From the NCBI RefSeq assembly GCF_003457605.1, contig NZ_QRAN01000008.1, positions 1 through 64,000 of the forward strand: DNA of 64,000 nucleotides, in the 5' to 3' direction. Position 1 is the first letter of the stretch. Every line of letters begins with the position of its first letter. The position numbers were made by a program, and so were the translations under genes. Below the pieces are notes generated by a model. It saw nothing but the letters and a program-made list of their open reading frames with translations, ran no database searches and was not told the DNA's origin. This DNA comes from Seongchinamella sediminis. GTDB lineage: Bacteria; Pseudomonadota; Gammaproteobacteria; Pseudomonadales; Halieaceae. This document shows, one piece after another, positions 51,208 through 62,621 of the stretch.

Positions 51208-52314
51208 ATGTCAGCCACTGATACCCGCCTGTCGCGCCTGCAGATAAATCAGGTTCGCAATCTTCAGCGTGTCAAACTGGAGGACCTGCGTCGGGTCAAC
51301 GTATTTTATGGGCTTAACGGCAGCGGCAAGACCAGTGTTCTCGAGGCGATACACCTGTTGGGCATGGCGCGCAGTTTTCGCGGCAGTATTCGTTCCCTGG
51401 TCAGCCACGATAAAAACGACTGCACGGTGTTCGGTGCCCTGAGCCCCGGTAATACTACCCTGGGTGTGCAGCGGGGCAGGACCGGGGATGTGCGGATAAA
51501 AATAGCCGGCGCGCCGGTGAGAACCGTGGCCGAGCTGGTTGAGTACCTACCCCTGCAGGTGATCAATGCGGATAGTTTCGAACTCCTGATGGGTGCCCCG
51601 GCAGCGCGGCGCAGGTACCTGGACTGGGGGGTGTTCCACGTGGAACATCGCTTTTTTGCCCAGTGGCAGCGCTTCCAGCGGGGAATAAAACAACGCAATA
51701 TGCTGCTGCGCCGTGCTAAAATGGCCACCGAAGAACTGTCCGTATGGACCCGCGAGCTCGCCCAGTCCGGGGAGGCCCTCAACCAGTACAGGGACGCCTA
51801 TTTCCGGCGCCTGTCACCCCGGTTTTTAGAGATCATGACCCGGCTGGCCCCTTCTCTCGGCGGCCTGGAGCTTCGTTATCGAAGAGGCTGGGATAAGCAG
51901 CTCCCCTACGCTGACGCCCTGGCCAACAGTACGGACTCCGACCGTGAGCAGGGTTTCACCCACGTGGGGCCCCAGCGTGCGGATATAAAAGTACTGAGCG
52001 ATGGTCACAGTGCTGCCGAGACCCTCTCCAGGGGGCAGCAAAAGCTCGTGGTCTGCGGTTTGAAGCTCGCCCAGGGGCAGCTGATGACAGAGATGGGTAA
52101 GGGGCACTGTACTTACCTGGTAGACGATCTGCCGTCAGAGCTGGATCGCAATCACTGTGGCCGGGTGTGTGAATTGCTGGCGATGATGAAGGTTCAGGTG
52201 TTTATAACCTGCGTACAACAGCGGGATATTGGGGATGTATGGCCCGACGACGACAAACAGGCGCTGGCCATGTTCCACGTGGAACATGGCGCAGTAAATC
52301 CTGTTCCGGCGTAA
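51208..52314 (+). CDS. recF: DNA replication and repair protein RecF
   Basis: The 368-residue ATPase helps load RecA at gaps. The Walker A is YGLNGSGKTSVLEAIHLLG, followed by ARSFRGS, with the C-terminal SRGQQKLVVCGLKLAQ signature and the LVDDLPSELD Walker B. Two palindromic parS sites lie inside the gene, at 51632-51647 and 52271-52286, without altering the protein frame. Confidence 0.94.
   Translation: MSATDTRLSRLQINQVRNLQRVKLEDLRRVNVFYGLNGSGKTSVLEAIHLLGMARSFRGSIRSLVSHDKNDCTVFGALSPGNTTLGVQRGRTGDVRIKIAGAPVRTVAELVEYLPLQVINADSFELLMGAPAARRRYLDWGVFHVEHRFFAQWQRFQRGIKQRNMLLRRAKMATEELSVWTRELAQSGEALNQYRDAYFRRLSPRFLEIMTRLAPSLGGLELRYRRGWDKQLPYADALANSTDSDREQGFTHVGPQRADIKVLSDGHSAAETLSRGQQKLVVCGLKLAQGQLMTEMGKGHCTYLVDDLPSELDRNHCGRVCELLAMMKVQVFITCVQQRDIGDVWPDDDKQALAMFHVEHGAVNPVPA
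51632..51647. promoter_or_regulatory. parS site 1
   Basis: TGTTCCACGTGGAACA is a perfect 16-base palindrome fitting the bacterial parS consensus TGTTNCACGTGNAACA bound by ParB. It lies in recF and encodes part of the FHVEH stretch. Confidence 0.85.
52271..52286. promoter_or_regulatory. parS site 2
   Basis: Second identical palindrome TGTTCCACGTGGAACA near the 3' end of recF, 639 bases from the first. It again encodes FHVEH. Confidence 0.85.
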
Positions 52315-52335
52315 ACCGGGCTTAAGACAAGGTAA

Positions 52336-54771
<2,436 letters not shown>

Positions 54772-54874
54772 GGGCCTGGTTTATTACCGGGCGCTCCGAG
54801 AGCGTTCTCCAGCGGGCATCCCTGATAACGCCGGGTGGCATCTGTAAGAGCCACCTGGCCTCCAGCTTGCAACC

Positions 54875-55900
54875 CTATCCCGATTTCAGGGCGGCGATAG
54901 CCTGTGCCGCCGCTGAGTCGTGCGCCGGGTCGGTGGGCATGGGGAAGGTGACGCGGCTCGACAAGCCGGCGTAGCGCGCCCGGTAAACCTCGGCGATCTC
55001 GTCATAACTGCCCCGCGGCACAAATTTCTCCAGCATCTCGTCGGTGACGATGTCGGGCATCTCCTTCCAGGCGCCACTGCGGGTCATATCCAGTAACTGC
55101 TGCCCTTTTTCCTGCCAGCCAAAAAGTTCCAGGCTGGGCCAGTAGGCCGGGGTGGAATAGAGAAAGCCCAGTAACTGGCGCTGCTTCTCCCATTCGCCGG
55201 CCACGGTATCCGCGTCCGGCCCGGTGGCCGTCAGCGGACCGAGTAACAGCTTGAAGCCCTCCCCTGTCCGTTGCGCCCTGGCAAATCCGTCCTGCAGCCG
55301 GGGAAGGCACACCTCCCGGATGTACTCAGGGGGCGTGTTGGTGGGATGGGTGATCATGCCATCGGCCACCCGCCCCACCATACGCGTCATGTCCGGGCCG
55401 ACGGCGCCACACAGAATCGGGATGTCCGGGTGCTCGATGGGCCCGGGATTGAAAAACGGCTGCAGGCGGGTGAACTGGTAGTGCTCGCCCTCGAAGCACA
55501 GTCGCTCACCGGTCTGGAAGCTGTGGAAGATCGCCTTCAGCGACTGCACGTATTCGCGCAACTGGGGGACGGGCTTTTCCCAGCGCGCGGAATAGCGCTG
55601 TTCGATATTCTGTTTGATCTGGGTGCCAAGGCCCAGTTCGAAGCGGCCACCAGACATGCGCTGCAAGTCCCAGCTGGCCACGGCGACGGTCATCGGGCTG
55701 CGTGGAAATGCCACCAGCACGCCGGTTCCGACCAGCAGTTTTTCCGTGGCATTGAGAGCGAGTGCCGCCAGCAACAGGCCATCGTGAATGGCGTCCGGCA
55801 CCTGCAGGCCATCAAAACCCATGGCTTCCGCCCTTGCCGCATGGGCGCCGATTTCCCCCGGGCCCATATCTTCCGGGGTAGTTGCGAATACCTGGAACAT
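54875..55900 (-). CDS. LLM-class (F420/FMN-dependent) oxidoreductase, TIGR03617-like
   Basis: The 341-residue luciferase-like TIM-barrel protein shows GFDGLQVPDAIHDGLL, VGTGVLVAFPRSPMTVA, RFELGLGTQIKQNIEQRY and the C-terminal VPRGSYDEIAEVYRARYAGL. It may use F420 or FMN; the cofactor cannot be told. It is divergent from a MarR-type gene, with a perfect dyad in the spacer, so it is probably controlled by that regulator. Confidence 0.85.
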   Translation of the reverse strand: MFQVFATTPEDMGPGEIGAHAARAEAMGFDGLQVPDAIHDGLLLAALALNATEKLLVGTGVLVAFPRSPMTVAVASWDLQRMSGGRFELGLGTQIKQNIEQRYSARWEKPVPQLREYVQSLKAIFHSFQTGERLCFEGEHYQFTRLQPFFNPGPIEHPDIPILCGAVGPDMTRMVGRVADGMITHPTNTPPEYIREVCLPRLQDGFARAQRTGEGFKLLLGPLTATGPDADTVAGEWEKQRQLLGFLYSTPAYWPSLELFGWQEKGQQLLDMTRSGAWKEMPDIVTDEMLEKFVPRGSYDEIAEVYRARYAGLSSRVTFPMPTDPAHDSAAAQAIAALKSG

Positions 55901-55929
55901 GCTTGACTCCTCAATATTTCTACAGTTAG

Positions 55930-55942
55930 ACTGATGATCAGT
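55930..55942. promoter_or_regulatory. Perfect dyad between LLM and MarR genes
   Basis: ACTGAT-G-ATCAGT is a perfect 13-base palindrome in the 68-base divergent spacer, ideally placed as a MarR operator controlling both genes. Confidence 0.5.
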
Positions 55943-55968
55943 TTATCTTACTTAATTTGGTGTTGGCA

Positions 55969-56415
55969 ATGTCTCATTTTCCAAAACACGAACTGGGTCA
56001 GGCCCTGATGGTTGCCCTGAGGGACTTCCAGCGTCGCCTGGACGCGGACCTCGCCGACCGCGGCGTGCAGGGCATCCCGGCCAGACACCGCAAGGTCTTC
56101 ATGCAGCTGGCGAGCGAGGGGGCCAGTCGCAGCGTCGACCTGGCCGCGAGGATTGGCGTCAGGCCGCAGTCGATGATGAAGACCGTGCATGAGCTCGAGG
56201 AACTGGGGCTGGTTTCACGCACCGCGGACCCGACAGATTCCCGGGCGAAACTGGTCACCCTGACTCCCGGGGGACGCTCGCTGATCGACGAGCTTTCCCG
56301 CTCCACCGAGATTGTCTGGGACCAGTACGCGGCGCTGGTCGGGGAGCGTGAACTGCAGCAGGCGATGCTGTTGCTGCTACGCTTAACAGCGGCTGATGTG
56401 AGCGAGGCGGCATGA
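55969..56415 (+). CDS. MarR-family transcriptional regulator
   Basis: The 148-residue protein has the winged-helix region around SRSVDLAARIGVRPQSMMKTVHELEELGLVSRTADPTDSRAKLVTLT, the MarR pattern with the wing DPTDSRA. ATG 55969 (MSHFPKHELG) is chosen over TTG 55957. It overlaps the SDR gene by 4 bases (ATGA) and probably heads an operon of SDR and hydratase genes. Confidence 0.85.
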   Translation: MSHFPKHELGQALMVALRDFQRRLDADLADRGVQGIPARHRKVFMQLASEGASRSVDLAARIGVRPQSMMKTVHELEELGLVSRTADPTDSRAKLVTLTPGGRSLIDELSRSTEIVWDQYAALVGERELQQAMLLLLRLTAADVSEAA

Positions 56416-57251
56416 TGACGAAAACTGCATTCATAACAGGTGCCAGCCGCGGTATCGGTGCCGAGGCGGCGGTCGCGCTGGCGAGGCACGGCTACCGTGT
56501 GGCAATCACCGCGCGAACCCTGGCAGAGGGCGAGCAACACGACCATCTGGGCAGCGATGCGCCGCTGCCGGGCAGCCTGCAAGCCACTGCCGCGGCGGTA
56601 CAAGCCGTGGGTGGAGAGGCCCTATGCCTGCAGGCCGACATCCTCGATGAGCAGAGCGTGATCGCTGCGGCGGAAACGGCGTTGGCCCAATTCGGGCATG
56701 TCGACCTGCTGTTCAACAATGCGGTCTACCAGGGGGACGGTAACCAGTCATCGGTGCTGGACGTGGCCCGGGAGCAACTGGACCGTATCTACCAGGGCAA
56801 CGTGTTCACCCCCCTGGCCCTGGTGAAGACGCTGTTGCCCGGCATGCTGGCGCGTGGGCAGGGAACCATTATAAATATGGTGTCCTACACCGCGTTCAAC
56901 AACCCGCCGGCGCCGGCGGACAAGGGCGGCTGGGGTTTTGCCTATCCTTCATCGAAAGCCGCGCTGGCCCGCATGGCGGGAGCTCTGCGTGCCGAGCACG
57001 CGGATTCAGGTGTCCGTATCTTCAATATGGAACCGGGTACAGTGGTCACCGAGGCGATGAAAGCCGCCGGAGTTACCGAGGAAGTGCTGGCCCGGTTCAA
57101 GCCCTGCACGCCCCAGGCCATCGCTGCCGTGGTCAACTGGCTGGCGGAAAATGAACCACACAGCGACTGGCGGCCGGAGGACACCCTGGCGGCGCCGGCC
57201 ATTGCCAAGCAACTGGACCTGCTGAAGGTCCCCTCCCTACTTGGAACATGA
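56412..57251 (+). CDS. Short-chain dehydrogenase/reductase
   Basis: The 279-residue SDR has the NAD(P) loop TGASRGIGAEAA, the catalytic YPSSK with Ser in NMVSYTAF, and FNNAVYQGDG in place of the usual NNAG. It overlaps the MarR gene by 4 bases and is followed by the enoyl-CoA hydratase gene. Substrate unknown; a hydroxyacyl or terpene-alcohol derivative would fit the context. Confidence 0.85.
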   Translation: MMTKTAFITGASRGIGAEAAVALARHGYRVAITARTLAEGEQHDHLGSDAPLPGSLQATAAAVQAVGGEALCLQADILDEQSVIAAAETALAQFGHVDLLFNNAVYQGDGNQSSVLDVAREQLDRIYQGNVFTPLALVKTLLPGMLARGQGTIINMVSYTAFNNPPAPADKGGWGFAYPSSKAALARMAGALRAEHADSGVRIFNMEPGTVVTEAMKAAGVTEEVLARFKPCTPQAIAAVVNWLAENEPHSDWRPEDTLAAPAIAKQLDLLKVPSLLGT

Positions 57252-57252
57252 C

Positions 57253-58023
57253 ATGAATAAAGTACTGCTGGACAAACGTGATGGCTACGCCATCGTTACC
57301 CTCAACCGGCCCGACGAGATGAATGCACTCTCGCGGGAACTGCGGTCGGATTTTGTCGCCGCCTTCGACGCCTGCTCTGCCGACGAGTCGATTCGGGTCG
57401 TCATACTAACTGGCAACGGACGGGCATTTTGCGCCGGGTTTGACCTCAAGGAGCTGGCTGGCAGTACTGAGTCAGATGCCTCCGAGGAAGCGGACAACGA
57501 GATCGCCCGGGCCATGGAGCGCTTTTCCGGGCCCATCATCGGCGCCATCAACGGCCATGCTATCACTGGAGGCTTTGAGATGGCCCTGGCCTGCGACGTG
57601 TTGCTGGCGTCGGAAAACGCGCGCTTTGCCGATACCCATGCCCGGGTCGGTATATTGCCCGGCTGGGGGCTGAGCCAGAAACTGCCGCGCCTGATCGGCG
57701 TATCCAGGGCCAAGGAAATCAGCTTTACCGGCGCACCGGTATGTGCCCAACAGGCCTATGAGTGGGGTCTGGTCAATCATGTGATTGCCGAGGACGAACT
57801 ACTGCCCCGGGCAATAGCGATGGCGGAAACCATGTGTGCCTGTGTGCCGCAGGTATTGACGCAGTACAAGCAACTCATCGATGAGGGCAGCAGCAAAGCC
57901 CTGGACGAGGCCCTGGTCTGGGAGGAGCAGCAGGCCATCGCCTCGGCGAAGCAGGCGACAGCAGCATTGATTGGCGAACGCCGCGGATCCGTCATGGCCC
58001 GTGGCAGGAGTGAAAAAAAATGA
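57253..58023 (+). CDS. Enoyl-CoA hydratase/isomerase family protein
   Basis: The 256-residue crotonase-fold protein has RVVILTGNGRAFCAGFDLKEL and IGAINGHAITGGFEMALACDVLLA. ATG 57253 (MNKVLLDKRDGYAIV) is preferred; TTG 57241 would run into the SDR stop. It overlaps the next SDR by 4 bases. Confidence 0.85.
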   Translation: MNKVLLDKRDGYAIVTLNRPDEMNALSRELRSDFVAAFDACSADESIRVVILTGNGRAFCAGFDLKELAGSTESDASEEADNEIARAMERFSGPIIGAINGHAITGGFEMALACDVLLASENARFADTHARVGILPGWGLSQKLPRLIGVSRAKEISFTGAPVCAQQAYEWGLVNHVIAEDELLPRAIAMAETMCACVPQVLTQYKQLIDEGSSKALDEALVWEEQQAIASAKQATAALIGERRGSVMARGRSEKK

Positions 58024-58787
58024 ACACTAAGGTAGCGCTGGTAATGGGTGGTGGCGCGGGAACCGGGCGCGCCACGGCACTGGCTTTTGCCCGCGAAGGC
58101 GCGCAGGTGGTGGTGGCGGATATCAGCGAAGACAGTGCCCGCGAAACCGCGGCCCGGATCGAGCAGGCCGGTGGCGAGGCGGTCGGCGTTGCTGCCGATA
58201 TGTCCAGGGCGGAGGACATCCAGCGGGTCGTTACGAGCTGCAGAACGCGCTTCGGCGGATTGCATATGGTCTCCAACAACGCCGCCCGGGCAGCGCCGAA
58301 CAAGCCGCTGACAGAACTTGAGGAGGCAGAATGGGACAACTGTATGGGCGTCACCCTGCGCGGGGTCTGGCTGTGCCTGAAGTACCAGCTGCCGCTGATC
58401 GAGGCCTCGGGAGGCGGTGCCGTTGTCAACATCGCCTCGGTGTCAGGGATTCGCGGTGAGGCCTATCAGTCCGCCTATGCCGCGGCCAAGGGTGGTGTCA
58501 TCACCCTGAGCAAGGCCGCTGCCACCGAGTATGCCAGGCGCGGCGTCAGGGTGAATACGGTCTGCCCCGGCGGTATCGACACCGAGGGAATGCGCTTTTA
58601 CCTGAAGAGCATGCCGGAAATGCGGGAGCGTACCCTCAATGCGCACGCTATGGGGAGGCTGGCGCAGCCGGAGGAGATTGCCGATGCGGTAATCTACCTG
58701 TGTTCCGAGAGAGCCTCGTTTATCACCGGCCACGACCTGGTGGTCGATGGTGGCATCCTGGTTCGCTCCAATGTGATTGACGCCTGA
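58020..58787 (+). CDS. Short-chain dehydrogenase/reductase
   Basis: The 255-residue SDR has VMGGGAGTGRATALA at the nucleotide site (an atypical loop beginning MGGGAG), SNNAAR, Ser in NIASVSGIRG and the YAAAK catalytic pair. The C terminus has ITGHDLVVDGG. It is coupled to the upstream hydratase gene (ATGA). Confidence 0.85.
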   Translation: MNTKVALVMGGGAGTGRATALAFAREGAQVVVADISEDSARETAARIEQAGGEAVGVAADMSRAEDIQRVVTSCRTRFGGLHMVSNNAARAAPNKPLTELEEAEWDNCMGVTLRGVWLCLKYQLPLIEASGGGAVVNIASVSGIRGEAYQSAYAAAKGGVITLSKAAATEYARRGVRVNTVCPGGIDTEGMRFYLKSMPEMRERTLNAHAMGRLAQPEEIADAVIYLCSERASFITGHDLVVDGGILVRSNVIDA

Positions 58788-58844
58788 TACAGGATCAGGC
58801 ATACCTTACCCTGGGCAAGCACTGCATACAGGAGAGCAGATTTT

Positions 58845-59639
58845 ATGGACAGTATTTTGAATCGATTCCGTCTGGATGGGCAGGTCGCTATCGTCACTGG
58901 ATCCGGCCGCGGTATCGGCGCGGCGACCGCCCTTGCCATGGCCGATGCTGGCGCCAATGTGGTTGTCACGGCGCGAACGCTCTCCCAGATCGAGGAGACT
59001 GCGGAACAGGTTCGGGCCCGCGGTGCGAAGGCACTGACGGTGACCTGCGACGTGCTCGATCCAGAGCAGCGCAAGTCACTGGTCGAGCAGACTGTGGCAG
59101 AGTTTGGCCGTATCGATGTGCTGGTGAACAATGCCGGTGGCGCCGGGCCAAAACCGGCACTGCATACCTCTGCGGATGATTTTGACGAGACCTTTCGCTT
59201 CAATGTGACCACGGCCTTCAGTCTGTCGTGCCTGTGTGCACCGCACATGGTGGCAAGCGCCGGCAAAGGTTCTATTGTCAATATCTCCTCCGTCGCCGGC
59301 CGCTTCCCGCAACCGGGCTTTGCCGCTTATGGCGTGGCCAAAGCGGGGCTGGATTTCATGACCAGAAACCTGGCCCAGGACTTCGCGCCCAAGGTTCGTG
59401 TCAATGCCATCGCTGTGGGCTCGACCCTGACCGACGCGCTTGCCGGCGTCATGACGGAGGACCTGGAGAAGGCCATGCTGGCTCGTACTCCATTGCAGCG
59501 TCTTGGTCAGCCCGAGGACATTGCCGCCTGCGCTCTGTTCCTCGCCTCCCCCGCCGCCGATTACGTGACCGGGGAAATCTATGGGGTCAATGGCGGGCTG
59601 ACCGGGACGCCCATGGAGATGCCGCGCGCGAATTTATAG
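58845..59639 (+). CDS. Short-chain dehydrogenase/reductase
   Basis: The 264-residue SDR is canonical: TGSGRGIGAATALA, NNAGGAG, NISSVAGRF and YGVAK, ending YVTGEIYGVNGG. It lies 57 bases after the previous SDR. Three SDRs with one hydratase suggest a beta-oxidation-like or ring-modifying pathway; exact substrate is unknown. Confidence 0.87.
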   Translation: MDSILNRFRLDGQVAIVTGSGRGIGAATALAMADAGANVVVTARTLSQIEETAEQVRARGAKALTVTCDVLDPEQRKSLVEQTVAEFGRIDVLVNNAGGAGPKPALHTSADDFDETFRFNVTTAFSLSCLCAPHMVASAGKGSIVNISSVAGRFPQPGFAAYGVAKAGLDFMTRNLAQDFAPKVRVNAIAVGSTLTDALAGVMTEDLEKAMLARTPLQRLGQPEDIAACALFLASPAADYVTGEIYGVNGGLTGTPMEMPRANL

Positions 59640-59672
59640 CAAGTCCCGTGCCTCGACCAGTGTGAGCAGGCC

Positions 59673-60731
59673 TTAGGCGATCGGTGCCTCGCTCACCGCG
59701 TCGGGTTTGAAGGGGGTGTCTTCATCCGGCTGGTGTTGCTCCTGGAACTTTTCTACCTGGGTCTCCACCTTGCCGACCTTGCGGCCGTACTGGGCTATGT
59801 GGAAGGTCGCGTCGCCCTCGTAAACCAGCGGCAGGTTGGTGCGCCCGATCACCACCCCGTGGGTGGTCGCAACAATGGGGGTCTCGGTAGTGCCCAGTGG
59901 GTCGGCCACCACTGCGATCACCTGCCCTTTCTCGACTTTGGCCCCCAGGGGAACGAAGGTCCTGAGCACCCCGCTGTCAGGCGACCGCAACCAGCTGGTC
60001 TGGTCGCTGACGATGGGCCCTGCAGGGGGCTTTTTGCTCCGCGATCTGGGCAGCATGCCAATGCTGCGCATCACGTTGATGATGCCGGTAACCCCGGCGC
60101 GGATGTACACCTCTTCAAAGCGCAGGGCTTCTCCGGCCTCATAGAGGATAACGGGTATGCCGGAATCGCCGGCGCATTCGCGCAGGGAGCCATCGCGTAT
60201 TTTGGAGTCGATGGCCAGGGGCACCGCAAACGCCTCGGTCATGGCCAGGGCGGCGGGGTCGTCCAGGTCGGCGCGAATTTGCGGGAAGTTGCTGCGGTGC
60301 CTGGCACCGGTGTGCAGGTCGATGCCGTGGGTACATTTGCTGACGACTTCGGTCAGGAAGGTGTGGGCCACCCTCCCCGTCAGCGACCCCTTGGCCGAGC
60401 CGGGAAAGGAACGGTTGAGGTCGCGGCCATCGGGCAGATAGCGGGTGTGGTGCAGGAAGCCGTAGACATTGACGATGGGAATAGCGATCAGGGTACCGCG
60501 GATACTTTTCAGCGCCCGATGCTGCAGCACCCGGCGGATGATTTCCACCCCGTTGATCTCGTCGCCATGAATTGCGCCGCTGATAAAGAGTACCGGGCCG
60601 GGCCTCCTGCCCCGGATGATCTGCGCTGTAATCGACAGGTCATCGTGGGTGTACATGGCGGCAACGGGAAGGCGTATGGTCTTCCGCTGCCCGGGAGAGA
60701 CGGTGAAGCCACCTATTTCCAGGTCTGACAT
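59673..60731 (-). CDS. Succinylglutamate desuccinylase/aspartoacylase-family protein
   Basis: The 352-residue M14-like zinc amidohydrolase has HGDEINGVEIIRRVL (zinc His and Glu), IPIVNVYGFLHHTRYLPDGRDLNRSFPG, and DLHTGARHRSNFPQIR with the third zinc ligand. Its C-terminal half is beta-rich. It is the last gene of a rimK-rimB-like operon, which suggests it trims an amino-acid conjugate made by the RimK-type ligase (inference). Confidence 0.85.
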   Translation of the reverse strand: MSDLEIGGFTVSPGQRKTIRLPVAAMYTHDDLSITAQIIRGRRPGPVLFISGAIHGDEINGVEIIRRVLQHRALKSIRGTLIAIPIVNVYGFLHHTRYLPDGRDLNRSFPGSAKGSLTGRVAHTFLTEVVSKCTHGIDLHTGARHRSNFPQIRADLDDPAALAMTEAFAVPLAIDSKIRDGSLRECAGDSGIPVILYEAGEALRFEEVYIRAGVTGIINVMRSIGMLPRSRSKKPPAGPIVSDQTSWLRSPDSGVLRTFVPLGAKVEKGQVIAVVADPLGTTETPIVATTHGVVIGRTNLPLVYEGDATFHIAQYGRKVGKVETQVEKFQEQHQPDEDTPFKPDAVSEAPIA

Positions 60732-60764
60732 GTTGTTGATATCCCAGTTGCCGGCAACGACTGC

Positions 60765-61226
60765 TTAGCCGGCGGGTTGAACCTTCGGCTTTTTGTGCCG
60801 GCCCTGGACAAAGGAGCGGCCCGGATCCACCAGATGGTTCTTGCGGATCGCGGTGCGGCCCAGCAGGGCCCGGAATTTCATTGAGTCCCGGTCGGTCAGG
60901 GTGACTTCCGCGGCAAAATGCTCGCTGCCGACAGTGATTGTGGTTTCTATCACATAGCGCGTTTCCTCGTGCCCCCCCGAGTCGCGCACAATTCGCCGGT
61001 CTTTCACCGGCGCTTCGCAGTGCAATTCGGTCTCGTTGTCGCGCTGGTTGGGGTGGATGCCGAAGCGGATCCACTGCGCCCCATCGCGCTCAAAGGACTT
61101 GACGTAGAATGCGTGCAGGCAGCTGGTGCGGGCGCCAGTATCGACCTTGGCCTTGATGCTGGCTATACCGAGGTCGGGAAAACCCAGCCATTCCCGCCAG
61201 CCGAGGATGACCTTGTCGGCGCTCAT
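60765..61226 (-). CDS. RimB-type retropepsin-like protease (ATP-dependent zinc protease family)
   Basis: The 153-residue protein has the aspartic-protease-like motif AKVDTGARTSCLHA near residues 25-40 and FRALLGRTAIRKNHLVDPGRSF at the end. This family accompanies RimK glutamate ligases in the rim operon. It overlaps the ligase gene stop by 4 bases (ATGA). Confidence 0.85.
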   Translation of the reverse strand: MSADKVILGWREWLGFPDLGIASIKAKVDTGARTSCLHAFYVKSFERDGAQWIRFGIHPNQRDNETELHCEAPVKDRRIVRDSGGHEETRYVIETTITVGSEHFAAEVTLTDRDSMKFRALLGRTAIRKNHLVDPGRSFVQGRHKKPKVQPAG

Positions 61227-62431
61227 GCTTCATCCCTTGTCGACATATCCAGCTGGGTGTCCAGCTCCTGGACCACGGGGCTGCGCTTGCGCTGCGTCCG
61301 CGCCGGGATCAGCCCGCGCATGGCTTCCATCTTGCCAAAGCACAGCAGTTTATCGCCGGGCTCGAGTACCCGGGTGCCCTTGGGGTTGGGAATAACCTTG
61401 TTACCCCGGTACATGGTGAGCACATTGACGTCATTGTCCCAAAGCTTGGTCTCGGTGATGGTCTGGCCGACAAACTTTGAGCCTTCCGGCACATAAATCT
61501 CGGTCACGCCGTAGCCCTTGCTGACGGTCAGCCGCTGGCGCAGGTCGATCTCGGGGAAATCCACCTGGGCCGCGATGTAGTCGACGACGGCGCCGGCGAT
61601 GTCCAGTTCGGTTGCCGTTTCGATGCCTTCCAGCCCCGGCGATGAGTTCACCTCCATCACCTGGGGCCCATTCTTGCCCTCGAGCATGTCGACACCGGCC
61701 ACTCGCAGGCCGAGGATCTGCGCACAGCGAACGGCGGTCTCGGTGTACTGCTCATCCAGTTCCACCGGCTCTGCAATGCCGCCGCGATGGACATTACTGC
61801 GAAACTCCTGGCCCTGGGCCACCCGGCGCATGGTGGCGACCACCCGGTCTCCGACCACAAAGGCGCGGATGTCCTTGCCCTTGCTCTCGGCGACAAACTT
61901 CTGAATCAGCACGTTCTGCTTCTGGCTCTGCAGCAGTTCGATGATGGATTCTGCCTGCTTGACCGATTCCGCCAGCAGTACACCAATGCCCTGGGTTCCC
62001 TCAATGAGTTTGATTACAACCGGCGCGCCGCCAACCCGTTCAATGGCTGGTAGCACGTCCTTCTTGTCGCGCACGAAGGTAGTGCGGGGAATGCCCACGT
62101 GATGACGGCTGAGAATCTGCAGGCTGCGCAGTTTGTCGCGGGAGTTGGCAATGCCGTGGGCCGTGTTGGCACAGAACACGTCCATTTCCTGGAACTGGCG
62201 CACCACCGCTGTCCCGTAGTAGGTGATGGATGCGCCAATACGTGGCAGCACGGCGTCATATTCGCTCAGGCGCTTTTGCCGGAAATACAGTTCCGGACTG
62301 CCGCGGTCCAGGTCGATGGCGAACTTGAGGGTATTGAGTATTTTGACCTTGTGGCCGCGCTGTTCGGCCGCCTCTTTGAGTCGTCGGGTGCTGTAGGCGT
62401 GGGGGCTACAGGAGAGTATTGCTAATTTCAT
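61223..62431 (-). CDS. rimK: RimK-type ATP-grasp alpha-L-glutamate ligase with C-terminal RCK-like domain
   Basis: The 402-residue protein has the RimK/ATP-grasp core in residues 1-300: LPRIGASITYYGTAVVRQFQ, VIKLIEGTQGIGV, KDIRAFVVGDRVVATMRR, QEFRSNVHRGG and MEVNSSPGLEGIE. Usual RimK proteins are about 300 residues; the extra 100 carry TEIYVPEGSKFVGQTITETKLW and RVLEPGDKLLCFGKMEAM, which look like a TrkA-C (RCK_C) ligand-binding domain. The ligase adds Glu to S6 or a similar substrate; the extension may regulate it. Confidence 0.85.
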   Translation of the reverse strand: MKLAILSCSPHAYSTRRLKEAAEQRGHKVKILNTLKFAIDLDRGSPELYFRQKRLSEYDAVLPRIGASITYYGTAVVRQFQEMDVFCANTAHGIANSRDKLRSLQILSRHHVGIPRTTFVRDKKDVLPAIERVGGAPVVIKLIEGTQGIGVLLAESVKQAESIIELLQSQKQNVLIQKFVAESKGKDIRAFVVGDRVVATMRRVAQGQEFRSNVHRGGIAEPVELDEQYTETAVRCAQILGLRVAGVDMLEGKNGPQVMEVNSSPGLEGIETATELDIAGAVVDYIAAQVDFPEIDLRQRLTVSKGYGVTEIYVPEGSKFVGQTITETKLWDNDVNVLTMYRGNKVIPNPKGTRVLEPGDKLLCFGKMEAMRGLIPARTQRKRSPVVQELDTQLDMSTRDEA

Positions 62432-62621
62432 GCTGGGTTACCGGTTTGTGGTGAATTTACCGTGTATCCGCGCGCTGTGCCAGACAGCGAGGCGTGCAGG
62501 CAGGCCGGCACCGCGGCCGGCGATTCTGCTACAGGACGGCTTGAGTGCAAATGATGAACGTTTGGCACTATTTATCAATAGCCAGCTGATTTTGGGCATC
62601 TGGTACAAGATTGTTCGCCGT

